Positions 22,063 to 30,529 of a stretch of DNA of 36,408 bases are shown one piece after another. The stretch lies in contig NZ_MSJQ01000352.1 of NCBI RefSeq assembly GCF_014596515.1, positions 1 through 36,408 on the forward strand, given 5' to 3'. The notes beneath the pieces are model-generated. The model searched no databases, was not told the origin of the DNA, and was given only the letters and a program-made list of their open reading frames with translations. The DNA comes from Streptomyces sp. CBMA156 (lineage in GTDB: Bacteria; Actinomycetota; Actinomycetes; Streptomycetales; Streptomycetaceae). The position numbers and the translations under genes were made by a program. Positions within the stretch are counted from its first letter, which is position 1; each line of letters starts with the position of its first letter.

Positions 22063-23055
22063 TCAGCGGGCCGGTACGGTGCGCAGGTAGTCGGCCAGCG
22101 CGCTGATCGCGGCCGGGTTGCGCGGGCTCTCCACCAGGTCGACGTAGTCCATGACGAAGATCCGGCCGTTCTTCACCGCGGAGACGTTCGCCAGCGGCGG
22201 GAAGGACGTGAGGAACTTCCGCTTCTCCTCGGCGCCGGGCGTCGCGTAGTCGTTGATCACGATCACCTCGGGGTCGCGCTCCACCACGCTCTCCCAGCCG
22301 GCCGTGACCCAGGTGTCGGCGAGGTCGCCCATGATGTTGGTCCCGCCGGCCCTGGCGATGATCTCGTTGGCGGCGGCGAACTTGCCCGCGGTGTACGGCT
22401 TGTCCTGCCCGCTGTCGTACAGGAAGACGGACGGGCGGCGCTCCGGCTGCGGGACGGCGGCGATCTGCGCCTTGAAGCCGGCGACCAGCTTGTCGGCACG
22501 GTCCTTCACGTCGAAGATCTCGCCGAGGTTGGCCAGGTCGGTGTAGAGCGCCTCCAGCGGGTCCATCACGCCGCGCTCGGTGCCCTTGCCGCTGCGGCAG
22601 GACTCGCTGAGCACGTACGAGTCGACGCCGAGCGCCTTGAAGGCCTGCGGGGTCACGCCGCTGCCCTCGTCGAAGCCGTAGTGCCAGCCGGCGAAGACCA
22701 GGTCGGCCTTGGCGTCCAGCGCGATCTCCTTGCTGAGCACCTTCTTGGAGAGCCACTTCGTCTGCTGGTAGCCGTCCTTCCAGGCGACCTTGTCGAGCTG
22801 CCCCTTGTCGTCGGGCATCACGTAGCCGGCCATCCGGTCGGCGAGGCCGAGCGAGAGCATCAGTTCGGTGATGTTGACGTCGTTCGTCACCACCCGGGCG
22901 GGCTTCCGGTCGAAGGTGAGTTCGTCGCCGCAGTTGCGCACGGTCACCGGGTAGTGGGCGGAGTCGGCGGCGGCCTCCTTCGGGGCGATCTCGGCGCCGC
23001 AGGCGGTGAGTCCGAGGACGAGCAGGGCGGCGGTGGCAACGGCCTTGGTACGCAC
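22063..23055 (-). CDS. corrinoid-binding lipoprotein of a BtuFDC-type importer
   Basis: A 330-residue periplasmic-binding protein of the FecB/BtuF class, anchored through the lipobox L-T-A-C (Cys19). The R-V-V-T-N-D-V-N-I-T-E-L segment near residue 55 and the two-lobed layout with a long bridging helix are typical. By sequence alone the ligand could be a siderophore, haem or vitamin B12. The cobalamin riboswitch before the first gene of the operon makes cobalamin or another corrinoid the best choice. It is the third gene, 24 bp after the ATPase gene. Confidence 0.85.
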   Translation of the reverse strand: MRTKAVATAALLVLGLTACGAEIAPKEAAADSAHYPVTVRNCGDELTFDRKPARVVTNDVNITELMLSLGLADRMAGYVMPDDKGQLDKVAWKDGYQQTKWLSKKVLSKEIALDAKADLVFAGWHYGFDEGSGVTPQAFKALGVDSYVLSESCRSGKGTERGVMDPLEALYTDLANLGEIFDVKDRADKLVAGFKAQIAAVPQPERRPSVFLYDSGQDKPYTAGKFAAANEIIARAGGTNIMGDLADTWVTAGWESVVERDPEVIVINDYATPGAEEKRKFLTSFPPLANVSAVKNGRIFVMDYVDLVESPRNPAAISALADYLRTVPAR

Positions 23056-23079
23056 GGTGGTTCCTTCGGAGGGGGCGGA

Positions 23080-23922
23080 TCAGGCGGAGTGGTCGGAGGG
23101 GGCGAGGCGGTCGAACAGCAGCTGGAGGGCGCCGGTCACCGGATGCCGCACCTGGGTGCCCCGGACGCCGAACACCTCGGCCAGCAGGGCAGGTTCGAGC
23201 ACCTCGTGGGGCGGGCCCGAGGCGACGATCCGGCCGTCCCGCAGCACGTACAGCAGGTCGCAGTGGCCCGCCGCCAGGTTGAGGTCGTGCAGCGCGGTGA
23301 GCACCGTCGGGCCGGCCTCGCGGGCGAGCGCCAGCACCTCCAGCTGGTGGGCGACGTCGAGGTGGTTGGTGGGTTCGTCCAGCACCAGCAGGCGCGGCTC
23401 CTGGACCAGCGCGCGGGCGAACAGCACCCGCTGCTTCTCGCCCCCGGACAGGCTCAGGAAGCCCCGCTCGGCGAGGTGCCCGGCGCGGACCTTGCGCAGT
23501 GCCCCGGCGCAGCGCTCCTCGTCCCCGTCGGACGGGGCGCCGAAGCCCCGGCGGTGCGGCAGCCGGCCCATGGCGACCACCTCGGCCACCGTGAAGTCGA
23601 ACTCGGCGGAGTGCTCCTGGGTCAGCGCGGCCACCCGGCGGGCCGTCTCGCGCGCGGTGAGCGCGTGCAGGTCGTCGCCGGCCAGCCGGACGACGCCGCC
23701 GGCCGGCTTCAGCACCCGGTAGACGCAGCGCAGCAGGGTCGACTTGCCGCTGCCGTTCGGGCCGACCAGGCCGACCACCTGCCCGGCGGCGGCCGCCAGG
23801 CTCACCTCGTGGACCAGCCGGGTGCCGGCCAGCTCCACCGAGACGGCGTCGACGGCGAGGTCCTGGGCCAGGGCCGGGCCGGTGGTCCCGGCCGCTTCGG
23901 ACGGCGTGGTCACGTCGGTCAT
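23080..23922 (-). CDS. BtuD-like ABC transporter ATPase
   Basis: A 280-residue ATPase of the FecE/BtuD class. Walker A G-P-N-G-S-G-K-S is at 54-61, the signature L-S-G-G-E-K-Q-R and Walker B L-L-V-L-D-E-P follow, then the H-D switch in T-A-L-H-D-L-N-L. The ATG at 23922 overlaps the permease stop (ATGA), so the two are coupled. A ~20-residue extension precedes the domain. It powers corrinoid uptake with its neighbours. Confidence 0.92.
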   Translation of the reverse strand: MTDVTTPSEAAGTTGPALAQDLAVDAVSVELAGTRLVHEVSLAAAAGQVVGLVGPNGSGKSTLLRCVYRVLKPAGGVVRLAGDDLHALTARETARRVAALTQEHSAEFDFTVAEVVAMGRLPHRRGFGAPSDGDEERCAGALRKVRAGHLAERGFLSLSGGEKQRVLFARALVQEPRLLVLDEPTNHLDVAHQLEVLALAREAGPTVLTALHDLNLAAGHCDLLYVLRDGRIVASGPPHEVLEPALLAEVFGVRGTQVRHPVTGALQLLFDRLAPSDHSA

Positions 23923-24998
23923 CGGGTGCCTCCGAAGGCCTGGCCGCGGCGGCGCATCATGATCAGGAAGGCGGGTACGCCGAGCACCGCGGTGAACACC
24001 CCGACGGGCAGTTCGGCGGGCGCCAGCAGGGTGCGCGAGGCGATGTCCACCCAGACCAGCAGCAGTGCCCCGGCGAGCGGCGCGATCACCAGCACCCGGC
24101 GGTGCCCGGCACCGACCAGCATCCGCGCCAGGTGCGGCATCAGCAGTCCGACGAAGCCGATCGCCCCGCTGACCGCGACCACGGTGCCGGTGACGGCGGC
24201 GGTCACCACGAACAGCTCGCGGCGCAGCCGGTCCGGGTCCACGCCGAGCGAGGCGGAGGTCTCGTCGCCCATCGCGAGGGCGTCCAGCCGCCCGGCGGCG
24301 CAGGCCAGGTAGGCGAGGCCGGCCAGCACCGTGACGGCGGCGATCGGCACCTTGCCCCAGGTGGCGCCGCCGAGGCTGCCGAGCAGCCACATCATGGCGT
24401 CCCTGGCGGCCTCGCCGCGGTCGGCGGCGAAGACCATCAGGGTGGTGGCGGCGGAGAAGCCGTAGGACAGGGCGGTGCCGGTGAGCACCAGGCGCAGCGG
24501 GGTGAGCCCGTACGCGGTGCGGGCGGCGAGGTACACCAGCGTCATGGCGGCCAGCGCGGAGCCGAAGGCGGAGGCGGAGATCGCCCACACCCCGAGCGAG
24601 GCGAAGGCGCCGAACAGCAGTACGGCGTTGGCGCCGACGGCCGCGCCGGAGGAGATGCCGAGCACGAAGGGGTCGGCCAGCGCGTTGCGCACCAGGGCCT
24701 GGACGGCGACCCCGCAGGCGGCGAGTCCGGCGCCGACCACGGCGGCCAGCACGGTGCGCGGCAGCCGGATCTCCCAGACGATCGCGTACCCGGCCGCCTC
24801 GTCCGCCTCCAGCCGGCCGCCCGTCAGCCCGGCGCCCAGCAGTCGCAGCACCCGGGGCAGGCCGAGCCCGGAGGAGCCGAGGGCGACTCCGCAGACCAGT
24901 GAGAGCAGCAGCGCGGCGGCGAGGCCGGCGGCGAGCGGGACGACGGGTATCCGGCGGGTGGGCGGGCCGGCTGCACGGTCTGCGGGTGCGCGGTTCAC
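23919..24998 (-). CDS. BtuC-like ABC transporter permease
   Basis: A 359-residue permease of the FecCD family with about ten membrane helices. Family landmarks are the R-L-P-R-T segment early on, G-I-S-S-G-A-A-V-G-A-N in the middle and F-V-G-L-L-M-P-H-L-A-R near the end, which forms the ATPase-coupling region. The GTG at 24998 is preceded by a GAGG/AAGG region lying at the end of the riboswitch. It is the first gene of the corrinoid importer operon. Confidence 0.92.
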   Translation of the reverse strand: MNRAPADRAAGPPTRRIPVVPLAAGLAAALLLSLVCGVALGSSGLGLPRVLRLLGAGLTGGRLEADEAAGYAIVWEIRLPRTVLAAVVGAGLAACGVAVQALVRNALADPFVLGISSGAAVGANAVLLFGAFASLGVWAISASAFGSALAAMTLVYLAARTAYGLTPLRLVLTGTALSYGFSAATTLMVFAADRGEAARDAMMWLLGSLGGATWGKVPIAAVTVLAGLAYLACAAGRLDALAMGDETSASLGVDPDRLRRELFVVTAAVTGTVVAVSGAIGFVGLLMPHLARMLVGAGHRRVLVIAPLAGALLLVWVDIASRTLLAPAELPVGVFTAVLGVPAFLIMMRRRGQAFGGTR

Positions 24999-25059
24999 GG
25001 GTGCGCCTTGCCTCGGGCCGCGGGTGCGCCGGGCCGGGCGCGGGCCGGGGGCGTGCCGG

Positions 25060-25207
25060 GGCGCCGGTCCCCTCGCAGTCCGCGGCGAGTTGTCGGGAGG
25101 TCAGCGGCCGGGGGCGATCGGGCTGGCGCGGCCGTACGGGCGGGTACGGGCCGTGCTCACCGTTGCGGGTCAGCGCCGGATTCACACCGGACTTCCCCCT
25201 CGGACGC
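25060..25207 (-). ncRNA. cobalamin riboswitch
   Basis: The minus strand carries the conserved cobalamin riboswitch core at 25196-25159: GGAAGTCCGGTGTGAATCC, then GGCGCTGACCCGCAACGGT. It pairs internally (CCGG with CCGG) and is among the most recognisable riboswitch blocks. The 3' part GCTGACCTCCCGACAACTC (25106-25088) fits the B12-box region. It lies in the leader of the btuC-like gene, so binding of adenosylcobalamin should shut off uptake, probably by hiding the ribosome site. The outer boundaries are approximate. Confidence 0.9.
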
Positions 25208-25213
25208 CCTGGC

Positions 25214-25240
25214 AGCATAACAGCCACTCAGGGCAGGCAA
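25214..25240 (-). promoter_or_regulatory. candidate promoter driving the riboswitch and importer
   Basis: On the minus strand TTGCCT (25240-25235) and TATGCT (25219-25214) are separated by 15 bases (16 if the -35 is read one base earlier). Transcription would start at about 25207, just ahead of the riboswitch core. Confidence 0.45.
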
Positions 25241-25271
25241 CCCTTACCGGGCAGGGCCGGACGTGGACGCA

Positions 25272-25309
25272 CGACCGCCCCCGTCCGGCGGTGCGGACGG
25301 GGGCGGTCG
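25272..25309 (-). terminator. hairpin terminator of sodN
   Basis: Perfect 16-bp arms (25272-25287, 25294-25309) with a 6-base loop, 19 bp past the sodN stop. Confidence 0.85.
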
Positions 25310-25327
25310 GGTGGCGACGCGTCAGGC

Positions 25328-25723
25328 TCAGGCCTGCTTGGTCTCCCAGAAGATCTTGTCGACCTCGGCGATCAGGTCCAGCAGGGCCTGGCCGGTGGCC
25401 GGGTCGGTGGACGCCTTGGCGGCCGAGGCGGCCTTCAGGGTGTCGTTGACCAGCTGGTGCAGCTGCGGGTACTTCTCGAAGTGCGGGGCCTTGAAGTAGT
25501 CGCTCCACAGCACCGAGATATGGTGCTTGACGGCCTCGGCGCGCTGCTCCTTGATGATGACGGCGCGGGCGCGGAAGTGCGGGTCCTCGTTGGCCTGGTA
25601 CTTCTCCTGGGTGGCCTTGACCGACTCGGCCTCGATCCGGGCCTGCGCCGGGTCGTACACGCCGCAGGGCAGGTCGCAGTGGGCGTGGGCGGTGGCGCGC
25701 GGTGCAAACAGACGAGAGAACAT
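25328..25723 (-). CDS. sodN: nickel superoxide dismutase precursor
   Basis: A 131-residue nickel superoxide dismutase precursor that converts superoxide to oxygen and hydrogen peroxide. A 14-residue leader is cut to expose the nickel hook H-C-D-L-P-C-G-V-Y (His15, Cys16 and Cys20 become His1, Cys2 and Cys6 of the mature enzyme; Asp17 and Tyr23 are the usual second-sphere residues). The rest is the four-helix bundle of this family, and length is typical. The ATG at 25723 has AAGGAAGGA upstream; TAATCT at 25763-25758 on the minus strand could be the -10. In Streptomyces sodN is induced by nickel through Nur and SodF control; I found no certain Nur box. The processing peptidase gene sodX is divergent. 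Confidence 0.97.
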   Translation of the reverse strand: MFSRLFAPRATAHAHCDLPCGVYDPAQARIEAESVKATQEKYQANEDPHFRARAVIIKEQRAEAVKHHISVLWSDYFKAPHFEKYPQLHQLVNDTLKAASAAKASTDPATGQALLDLIAEVDKIFWETKQA

Positions 25724-25899
25724 GGGAGTCCTTCCTTAGATCGTCTTCCCGCGCCCGAGATTACCCTTCCGTCCTCCCGGTTTCGCGATCGGGCGGTGGG
25801 CCTAGGGCGAAAGACGGACCAGGAAACGGGCCAATCCGGACATCGAACAGGTGACGGCCCGTACGGCAGACTGGTGCGGGCCGAGCGGGAGGAGGAGCC

Positions 25900-26358
25900 G
25901 TGGCGCGGAGCACGCGGCCGGAGGGCGCCGGAGCGGGGCGGCGGGGCCGGGGCGGCGTGCTGCCGCTGGGGCTGGTCGACGTGGCGGGGCCGTCCATGGT
26001 CCCGACCCTGCGCGAGGGCGACCGGCTGCTGGTCCGCTACGGCGCGCCGGTCCGGCCGGGCGCGGTGGTGCTCTTCCGGCACCCGTTCCAGCAGGACCTG
26101 CTGGTGGTGAAGCGGGCCGCAGGGCGCCGGGCCGAGGGCTGGTGGCTGCTGTCCGACAACCGTCCGGTGGACAGCGACAGCCGCAGCTACGGCGCCGTGC
26201 CGGACGAGCTGGTGCTCGGCCGGGTGCTGCTGCGGCTGCGTCCCGACCCGGTCTGGCTGGCGCCGGGCCGCCGGCTGGAGCGGCTGCTGCTCACGCCCCG
26301 GCTGGCCCGGCTGCCGGGCCTGGCCCGCCGGTTCGGCGTGTGGGTCGAGGAACTCTAG
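25900..26358 (+). CDS. sodX: SodX, nickel superoxide dismutase maturation peptidase
   Basis: A 152-residue serine peptidase of family S26 (signal-peptidase fold) that removes the SodN leader. Ser32 in G-P-S-M-V-P-T is the nucleophile and Lys71 in V-V-K-R the general base. The closing S-D-N-R-P-V-D-S-D-S-R-S-Y-G-A-V block is the usual box E. It lacks the membrane anchor of true signal peptidases, in line with a cytosolic partner of SodN. The GTG at 25900 has GGAGGAG just upstream. Its stop overlaps that of the convergent CGNR gene by four bases (CTAG). Confidence 0.93.
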   Translation: MARSTRPEGAGAGRRGRGGVLPLGLVDVAGPSMVPTLREGDRLLVRYGAPVRPGAVVLFRHPFQQDLLVVKRAAGRRAEGWWLLSDNRPVDSDSRSYGAVPDELVLGRVLLRLRPDPVWLAPGRRLERLLLTPRLARLPGLARRFGVWVEEL

Positions 26359-26936
26359 GCCCCGGCCGCGGCCGCGGCCTCCTGGCGCTTGCGGGCCCGG
26401 TAGGCGGCCACGTTGGCGCGGGTCGCGCAGCGGTCCGAGCAGTAGCGGCGGGAGCGGTTGGTCGAGGTGTCCAGATAGGCGTTGCGGCAGGGCGCGGCCT
26501 GGCAGATGCCGAGCCGGTCGGCGCCCAACTCGGTCAGGTGGACGGCCAGGCCCATGCAGGCCACCGCGCTGAAGTGCGCGGTGGCGGTGGGCGAGTTGTC
26601 GGCCAGGTGCAGGTGCCAGCGCGGCCGCCCGGCGTCGTCCAGGAAGTCGTGCCCGGAGATCAGCGGGCTGACGGGGTACTCCATCAGCAGGCTGTTCAGC
26701 AGGTCGACGCCGCGGATCTCGTCCCCCTCGGCGGCGGCCTCGAAGACCCCGCGCAGGCGGGTCCGCACGGCCCGGAGCCTGGGCAGGTCGGACTCGTCGG
26801 CGAGCGCGGCGGCCCGCGAGGAGTCGGAGAACAGGCCGCGCACCGCCTCCACGGAGGTCAGCGCGTCGGTGCCGCGCTCGGGCTCCTCGGTGTTCACCAG
26901 CCGAACGGCGAGATCGGCGTACGCGGCGAGCTCCAC
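26355..26936 (-). CDS. CGNR zinc-finger domain protein (ABATE family)
   Basis: A 193-residue putative regulator. The N-terminal ~140 residues match the ABATE (stress-induced RNA-binding) domain, opening L-A-A-Y-A-D-L-A-V-R-L-V-N-T. The C-terminal CGNR-type finger follows, with cysteines in C-Q-A-A-P-C and Y-C-S-D-R-C and the T-N-R-S-R-R linker. Its target is unknown. The GTG at 26936 is chosen because it begins the domain; no strong ribosome site is visible. It may be transcribed alone, since the terminator at 27028-27058 separates it from the upstream ABC operon. Confidence 0.87.
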   Translation of the reverse strand: MELAAYADLAVRLVNTEEPERGTDALTSVEAVRGLFSDSSRAAALADESDLPRLRAVRTRLRGVFEAAAEGDEIRGVDLLNSLLMEYPVSPLISGHDFLDDAGRPRWHLHLADNSPTATAHFSAVACMGLAVHLTELGADRLGICQAAPCRNAYLDTSTNRSRRYCSDRCATRANVAAYRARKRQEAAAAAGA

Positions 26937-27027
26937 AGGGGTCCTTCCAGAATTCGGTAACGGGCTTACTGCCTCCAGCCTATTACCCGGGCGGGACTCC
27001 ACCCTACGGCCCGGGCGGAAAACGGTC

Positions 27028-27058
27028 GGCGCCCGGCAGGGGAGGCCTGCCGGGCGCC
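27028..27058 (-). terminator. rho-independent terminator of the amino acid ABC operon
   Basis: Perfect 13-bp arms (27028-27040, 27046-27058) with a GGAGG/CCTCC loop. On the minus strand it is followed within a few bases by GTTTTCC, a modest U-tract. Confidence 0.85.
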
Positions 27059-27070
27059 TGGGGCACGGGT

Positions 27071-27874
27071 TCAGAGCACCTTGGACAGGAAGGCCCTGGT
27101 CCGCTCGTGCTGCGGGTCGGTGAGCACCTCGCGGGGGTTGCCGGACTCGACCACCACGCCGCCGTCCATGAACACCAGCGCGTCGCCGACCTCGCGGGCG
27201 AAACCCATCTCGTGGGTGACGACCACCATGGTCATGCCCTCCTCGGCGAGGCCGCGCATGACGTCCAGGACGTCGCCGACCAGCTCCGGGTCGAGCGCCG
27301 AGGTGGGCTCGTCGAAGAGCATCAGCTTGGGCTTCATGGCCAGCGCGCGGGCGATCGCGACGCGCTGCTGCTGGCCGCCGGAGAGCTGCGAGGGGTAGTT
27401 CCGCGCCTTGTCGGCGAGGCCGACCCGCTCCAGCAGGGCCATCCCGCGCTCGCGGGCGTCGGCCCTGCTCTCGCCCTTGACCTGGACCGGCGCCTCCATG
27501 ACGTTCTCGACGGCGGTCATGTGCGGGAACAGGTTGAAGCGCTGGAAGACCATGCCGATGTCGCGCCGCTTGAGCGCGACCTCGCGGTCCTTGAGCTCGT
27601 GCAGCCGGTCGCCCTTCTGCCGGTAGCCGACCAGCTCGCCGTCCACCCAGAGCCGGCCGCCGTTGATCTTCTCCAGGTGGTTGATGCACCGCAGGAAGGT
27701 CGACTTGCCGGAGCCGGACGGGCCGATCAGGCAGAACACCTCGCCCTTCCTGACCTCCAGGTCGATGCCCTTGAGCACCTCGACCAGGCCGTAGGACTTG
27801 TGCACGTTCTCGGCGCGGACCATGGGCTCGGCGGACGCGGCGGCGCCGGCCGGGGTCTTGGTCAGGTCGGTCAT
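27071..27874 (-). CDS. polar amino acid ABC transporter ATPase
   Basis: A 267-residue ATPase of the GlnQ/HisP class. Walker A G-P-S-G-S-G-K-S is at 51-58, with Q-L-S-G-G-Q-Q-Q-R, Walker [14 protein letters not shown] and the H-switch V-T-H-E-M-G-F. The T-S-A-L-D-P-E-L-V form after Walker B is typical of polar amino acid systems. The ATG at 27874 overlaps the permease stop (ATGA). It is the last gene of a three-gene operon. Confidence 0.94.
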   Translation of the reverse strand: MTDLTKTPAGAAASAEPMVRAENVHKSYGLVEVLKGIDLEVRKGEVFCLIGPSGSGKSTFLRCINHLEKINGGRLWVDGELVGYRQKGDRLHELKDREVALKRRDIGMVFQRFNLFPHMTAVENVMEAPVQVKGESRADARERGMALLERVGLADKARNYPSQLSGGQQQRVAIARALAMKPKLMLFDEPTSALDPELVGDVLDVMRGLAEEGMTMVVVTHEMGFAREVGDALVFMDGGVVVESGNPREVLTDPQHERTRAFLSKVL

Positions 27875-28845
27875 ACGTGACCACCTCCCTCGAGGCCGGG
27901 AACGACGTCGGCACTCGTCTTCGGGGCGGGCTTCCCGGCGAACAGTCCCCGCAGCCGTTGCAGCGGGGTGGGCGGGAGGGTGCGGTTGGAGCCTCGGGCG
28001 TAGTGGCGCTCGATGTAGTACTGACCGATGGTCAGCACCGAGGTGAAGAACAGGTACCAGAGGCTGACCACGATCAGCAGCGGGATGTTCTGGTAGTTCC
28101 TGGAGTAGATGACCTGGCCGGCCCGGAAGATCTCCTCCAGGGAGATCACCGAGACCAGCGAGGTGGTCTTGAGCATCGAGATGGTCTCGTTGCCGGTCGG
28201 CGGGATGATCACCCGCATGGCCTGCGGCAGGACGATCCGGCGCATGGTCTGGAACCGGCTCATGCCGAGCGCGTGCGAGGCCTCGGCCTGGCCCTCGTCC
28301 ACCGACTGGATGCCGCCGCGGACGATCTCCGCCATGTAGGCGGCCTCGTTGAGGCCGAGGCCCAGCAGTGCCGCGACGAACGTCGGGATCAGCACGTTGG
28401 TCTGCTCGGACCAGAACTCCGGCCCCCACGGGACGCCGATCGACAGCTTGGCCCAGATCAGGCCGAGGAAGTTCCAGAACACCAGCTGCACCAGGACCGG
28501 GGTGCCGCGGAAGATCCAGATGTAGACCCAGGCGACACCGGCCAGCAGCGGGTTCGGGGACAGCCGCATCACCGCGAGGATGATGCCGCCGACCACGCCC
28601 ATGAGCATGGCGAGCACGGTCAGTTCCAGCGTCACCAGCAGGCCGTGCATGATGCTGTCGTGGAACAGGTACTGACCGACGATGTCCCACTTGAAGGCGG
28701 GGTTGGTGAAGGCGGCGCTCAGCAGCATGGCCGCGAGCACGGCGATGACGACGGCGCCCGCCCAGCGTCCGGGGTGGCGGACCGGGACGGCCTTGATGAT
28801 CTCAGGCCGCCCCCTCTGCGCCGTCCCCTTGTCCAAAGAGTTCAC
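27871..28845 (-). CDS. polar amino acid ABC transporter permease
   Basis: A 324-residue permease of the HisMQ family. An N-terminal hydrophilic part and one extra helix (about 24-44) precede the core, whose EAA loop contains [22 protein letters not shown]. It ends with a charged, proline-rich cytosolic tail of about 50 residues. The GTG at 28845 has GAGG seven bases upstream; a longer frame to 28923 would run into the binding-protein gene. One permease gene only, so it probably works as a homodimer. Confidence 0.92.
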   Translation of the reverse strand: MNSLDKGTAQRGRPEIIKAVPVRHPGRWAGAVVIAVLAAMLLSAAFTNPAFKWDIVGQYLFHDSIMHGLLVTLELTVLAMLMGVVGGIILAVMRLSPNPLLAGVAWVYIWIFRGTPVLVQLVFWNFLGLIWAKLSIGVPWGPEFWSEQTNVLIPTFVAALLGLGLNEAAYMAEIVRGGIQSVDEGQAEASHALGMSRFQTMRRIVLPQAMRVIIPPTGNETISMLKTTSLVSVISLEEIFRAGQVIYSRNYQNIPLLIVVSLWYLFFTSVLTIGQYYIERHYARGSNRTLPPTPLQRLRGLFAGKPAPKTSADVVPGLEGGGHV

Positions 28846-28882
28846 GGTGTGGCCTCGGGGGAGAAGATGAAGCGTACGAGGG

Positions 28883-29809
28883 TCAGCTGACGGCGCCGTT
28901 GACGGCCGACTTTTCGATGGCACCGGCCTCGACGCCCCACTTGGTGAGGATCTGCTTGTAGGTGCCGTCGTCGATCAGCGACTGGACGGCGCCCTGGATG
29001 GCCGGGGTGAGCTTGGAGCCCTTGGACAGGGCGACGCCGTAGGGGGCCGTGCCGTAGGTCTCGCCGACCTTCTCCAGCTGGCCGCCGGACTGCTTGATCG
29101 CGTAGTCGACGACCTGGGAGTCGGCCATCAGCGCCTGGTCGCGCCCGGAGACCACGGCGTTGGTGACGTCCGTCTGGAGGTCGAACTTGTCGCCGCCGTT
29201 CTGGACGCCCGGCTTGCCGGCCTTGGTGCAGTCGGGGTCGCGGGTGTCCTTGATCTCGTCGGCCTGGGTGGTGCCGGTCTGGACGGCGACCTTCTTGCCG
29301 CAGAGGTCCTTCGGGTCGACCTTCTCCGGGTTGCCCTTCTTCACCGCGACGGCGCTGCCGGAGTTGAAGTAGGTGACCATGTCGACGATCTGCTCGCGCT
29401 CCTTGTTGTCCGTGAAGGACGACATGCCGAGCTGGAACTTGTTCGACTGGATGCCGGGGATGATCGCGGTGAAGCCGGAGTCCTGCACCTCGGCCTTCAG
29501 CCCGAGCTTGGCGGCGATGGCGTTGGCCAGGTCGACGTCCATGCCGATGACCTTGCCGCTGTCGTCCTTGAACTCGTCCGGCGCGTACGACGCGTCGGCG
29601 CCCACCACGAGCTTGCCGGCCGCCTTGACGTCGTCCGGGACGAGCGCGGCGAGCTTGGGGTCGGCCTTGACCTCGTTGACGGTGGCGGAGGCGTTGGGGG
29701 CGCCGCCGCTCTCGGTCTTGCTGCTGCTGCAACCGGTCAGCACGAGGGAGACGGAGGCGGCGACCACGCCGGCTGCGAAGAGCCGGTTGCGCTGGGTACG
29801 GGCGGTCAT
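28883..29809 (-). CDS. polar amino acid-binding lipoprotein
   Basis: A 308-residue binding protein of family 3 (GlnH/FliY-like). The lipobox is L-T-G-C with Cys27. The mature part opens after a Ser/Gly/Ala linker with G-K-L-V-V-G-A-D-A-S-Y-A-P, the classic first strand, then I-G-M-D-V-D-L-A-N-A-I-A. Two cysteines in the second lobe (K-D-L-C and P-D-C-T) may form a disulphide. The exact amino acid is not evident; glutamate, glutamine or another polar residue is likely. It is the first gene of the operon, 37 bp before the permease. Its leader holds several strong hairpins. Confidence 0.92.
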   Translation of the reverse strand: MTARTQRNRLFAAGVVAASVSLVLTGCSSSKTESGGAPNASATVNEVKADPKLAALVPDDVKAAGKLVVGADASYAPDEFKDDSGKVIGMDVDLANAIAAKLGLKAEVQDSGFTAIIPGIQSNKFQLGMSSFTDNKEREQIVDMVTYFNSGSAVAVKKGNPEKVDPKDLCGKKVAVQTGTTQADEIKDTRDPDCTKAGKPGVQNGGDKFDLQTDVTNAVVSGRDQALMADSQVVDYAIKQSGGQLEKVGETYGTAPYGVALSKGSKLTPAIQGAVQSLIDDGTYKQILTKWGVEAGAIEKSAVNGAVS

Positions 29810-29851
29810 GAAGGGGGATCTCCATCCTGGGGGAGAGAGGTCGGGCGGAGC

Positions 29852-29975
29852 GCGCCGCGGGAGCGGCGCACCGGAACAGCGAGCCGGACGTCCGGGTACG
29901 GGTGCGTGTTGCCGTACGTCGTCGTACGTGCAGGCCGGGTCGTGCAGTTGCCCGGGTGCGCGGGAGCCACCCGGG
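29852..29975 (-). promoter_or_regulatory. structured leader of the amino acid ABC operon
   Basis: Three perfect hairpins lie within 170 bp upstream of the binding-protein start: a 7-bp stem at 29852-29869, a 6-bp CGTACG stem with a 4-base loop at 29913-29928, and an 8-bp stem at 29951-29975. On the minus strand GGCAAC follows both the second and the third. The layout resembles an RNA control element, but I recognise no known riboswitch class. Confidence 0.4.
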
Positions 29976-30126
29976 GCCTTACGAGGTACTGCTTCCGCCA
30001 CCCTCCGCCGAGGTGGACGTTGACCGAACCGCCTCGACCAGGGGCCGGCTCGATCCGAGATGGGGGGAATCCTGCCATCTGATGACGGTCAGGTGGCCCT
30101 CATCCAGATCAAAATCGGATAACGAG

Positions 30127-30165
30127 GGGTCACGCTGTCCGCTATTCGGACTTATTCCGTGACCC
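30127..30165. repeat. nested inverted repeat between the ABC operon and malic enzyme
   Basis: Outer arms GGGTCACG (30127-30134) and CGTGACCC (30158-30165) enclose inner arms GTCCG (30137-30141) and CGGAC (30147-30151). The region is less GC-rich than its surroundings and probably holds the divergent promoters. It could be an operator or the base of an RNA. Confidence 0.5.
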
Positions 30166-30175
30166 TGTCACTCTG

Positions 30176-30189
30176 CGCATAAGTATGCG
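30176..30189. promoter_or_regulatory. 14-bp palindrome, possible operator
   Basis: CGCATAAGTATGCG is a perfect inverted repeat (6-bp arms around AG), ten bases from the nested repeat. TGCATA-like half sites recall ArgR boxes, but the match is loose. Confidence 0.4.
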
Positions 30190-30240
30190 TACCGGTCGGT
30201 GTCGTTCCCGGAGGCCCGCCGCTCGCGGCCCGGATGCCGC

Positions 30241-30274
30241 CGCCGGTGGTCCCGGCCTGCCGGGCCCACCGGCG
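30241..30274. terminator. strong hairpin in the intergenic region
   Basis: A 9-bp stem (30241-30249 with 30266-30274), one mismatch, then six more pairs and a 2-base loop. It stands alone, with no gene ending nearby, so it may be an attenuator or the end of a short RNA. The remaining gap from 30275 to 30525 contains a CCCCGA-5-TCGGGG hairpin (30331-30347) and no gene that I can support. Confidence 0.5.
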
Positions 30275-30529
30275 GGTGTGTCAGAATTCGTCACCGGGTG
30301 ACCCCCGAACGCTCGAACCAGACCGACGAGCCCCGACAGGCTCGGGGTGCTCAGGAACGGAAGCCTCAACGCGGCTCCGTATCCGGGGCTCCGACTCCCT
30401 TCGGATCTGTTTCACTCCTGCGGGTACGCGTGCGCTCACGCCGTCCGCCGCCGCCGGAGCCCGGTGTTTCCGACTCCGGGCCCCTGAGCGCGACGGCGCG
30501 GCGATGAACCGTGCGTGACGAGGACGAAA

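Noticed and set aside
21535..24312. A 925-codon open frame on the plus strand
   Set aside because: It runs antisense to four well-supported genes (GNAT, SnoaL-like, binding protein, ATPase). Its translation is a Gly/Arg/Ala/His-rich composition typical of shadow frames in high-GC DNA.
22063..24998. Siderophore or haem importer
   Set aside because: The protein families allow it, but the cobalamin riboswitch directly upstream argues for corrinoid uptake.
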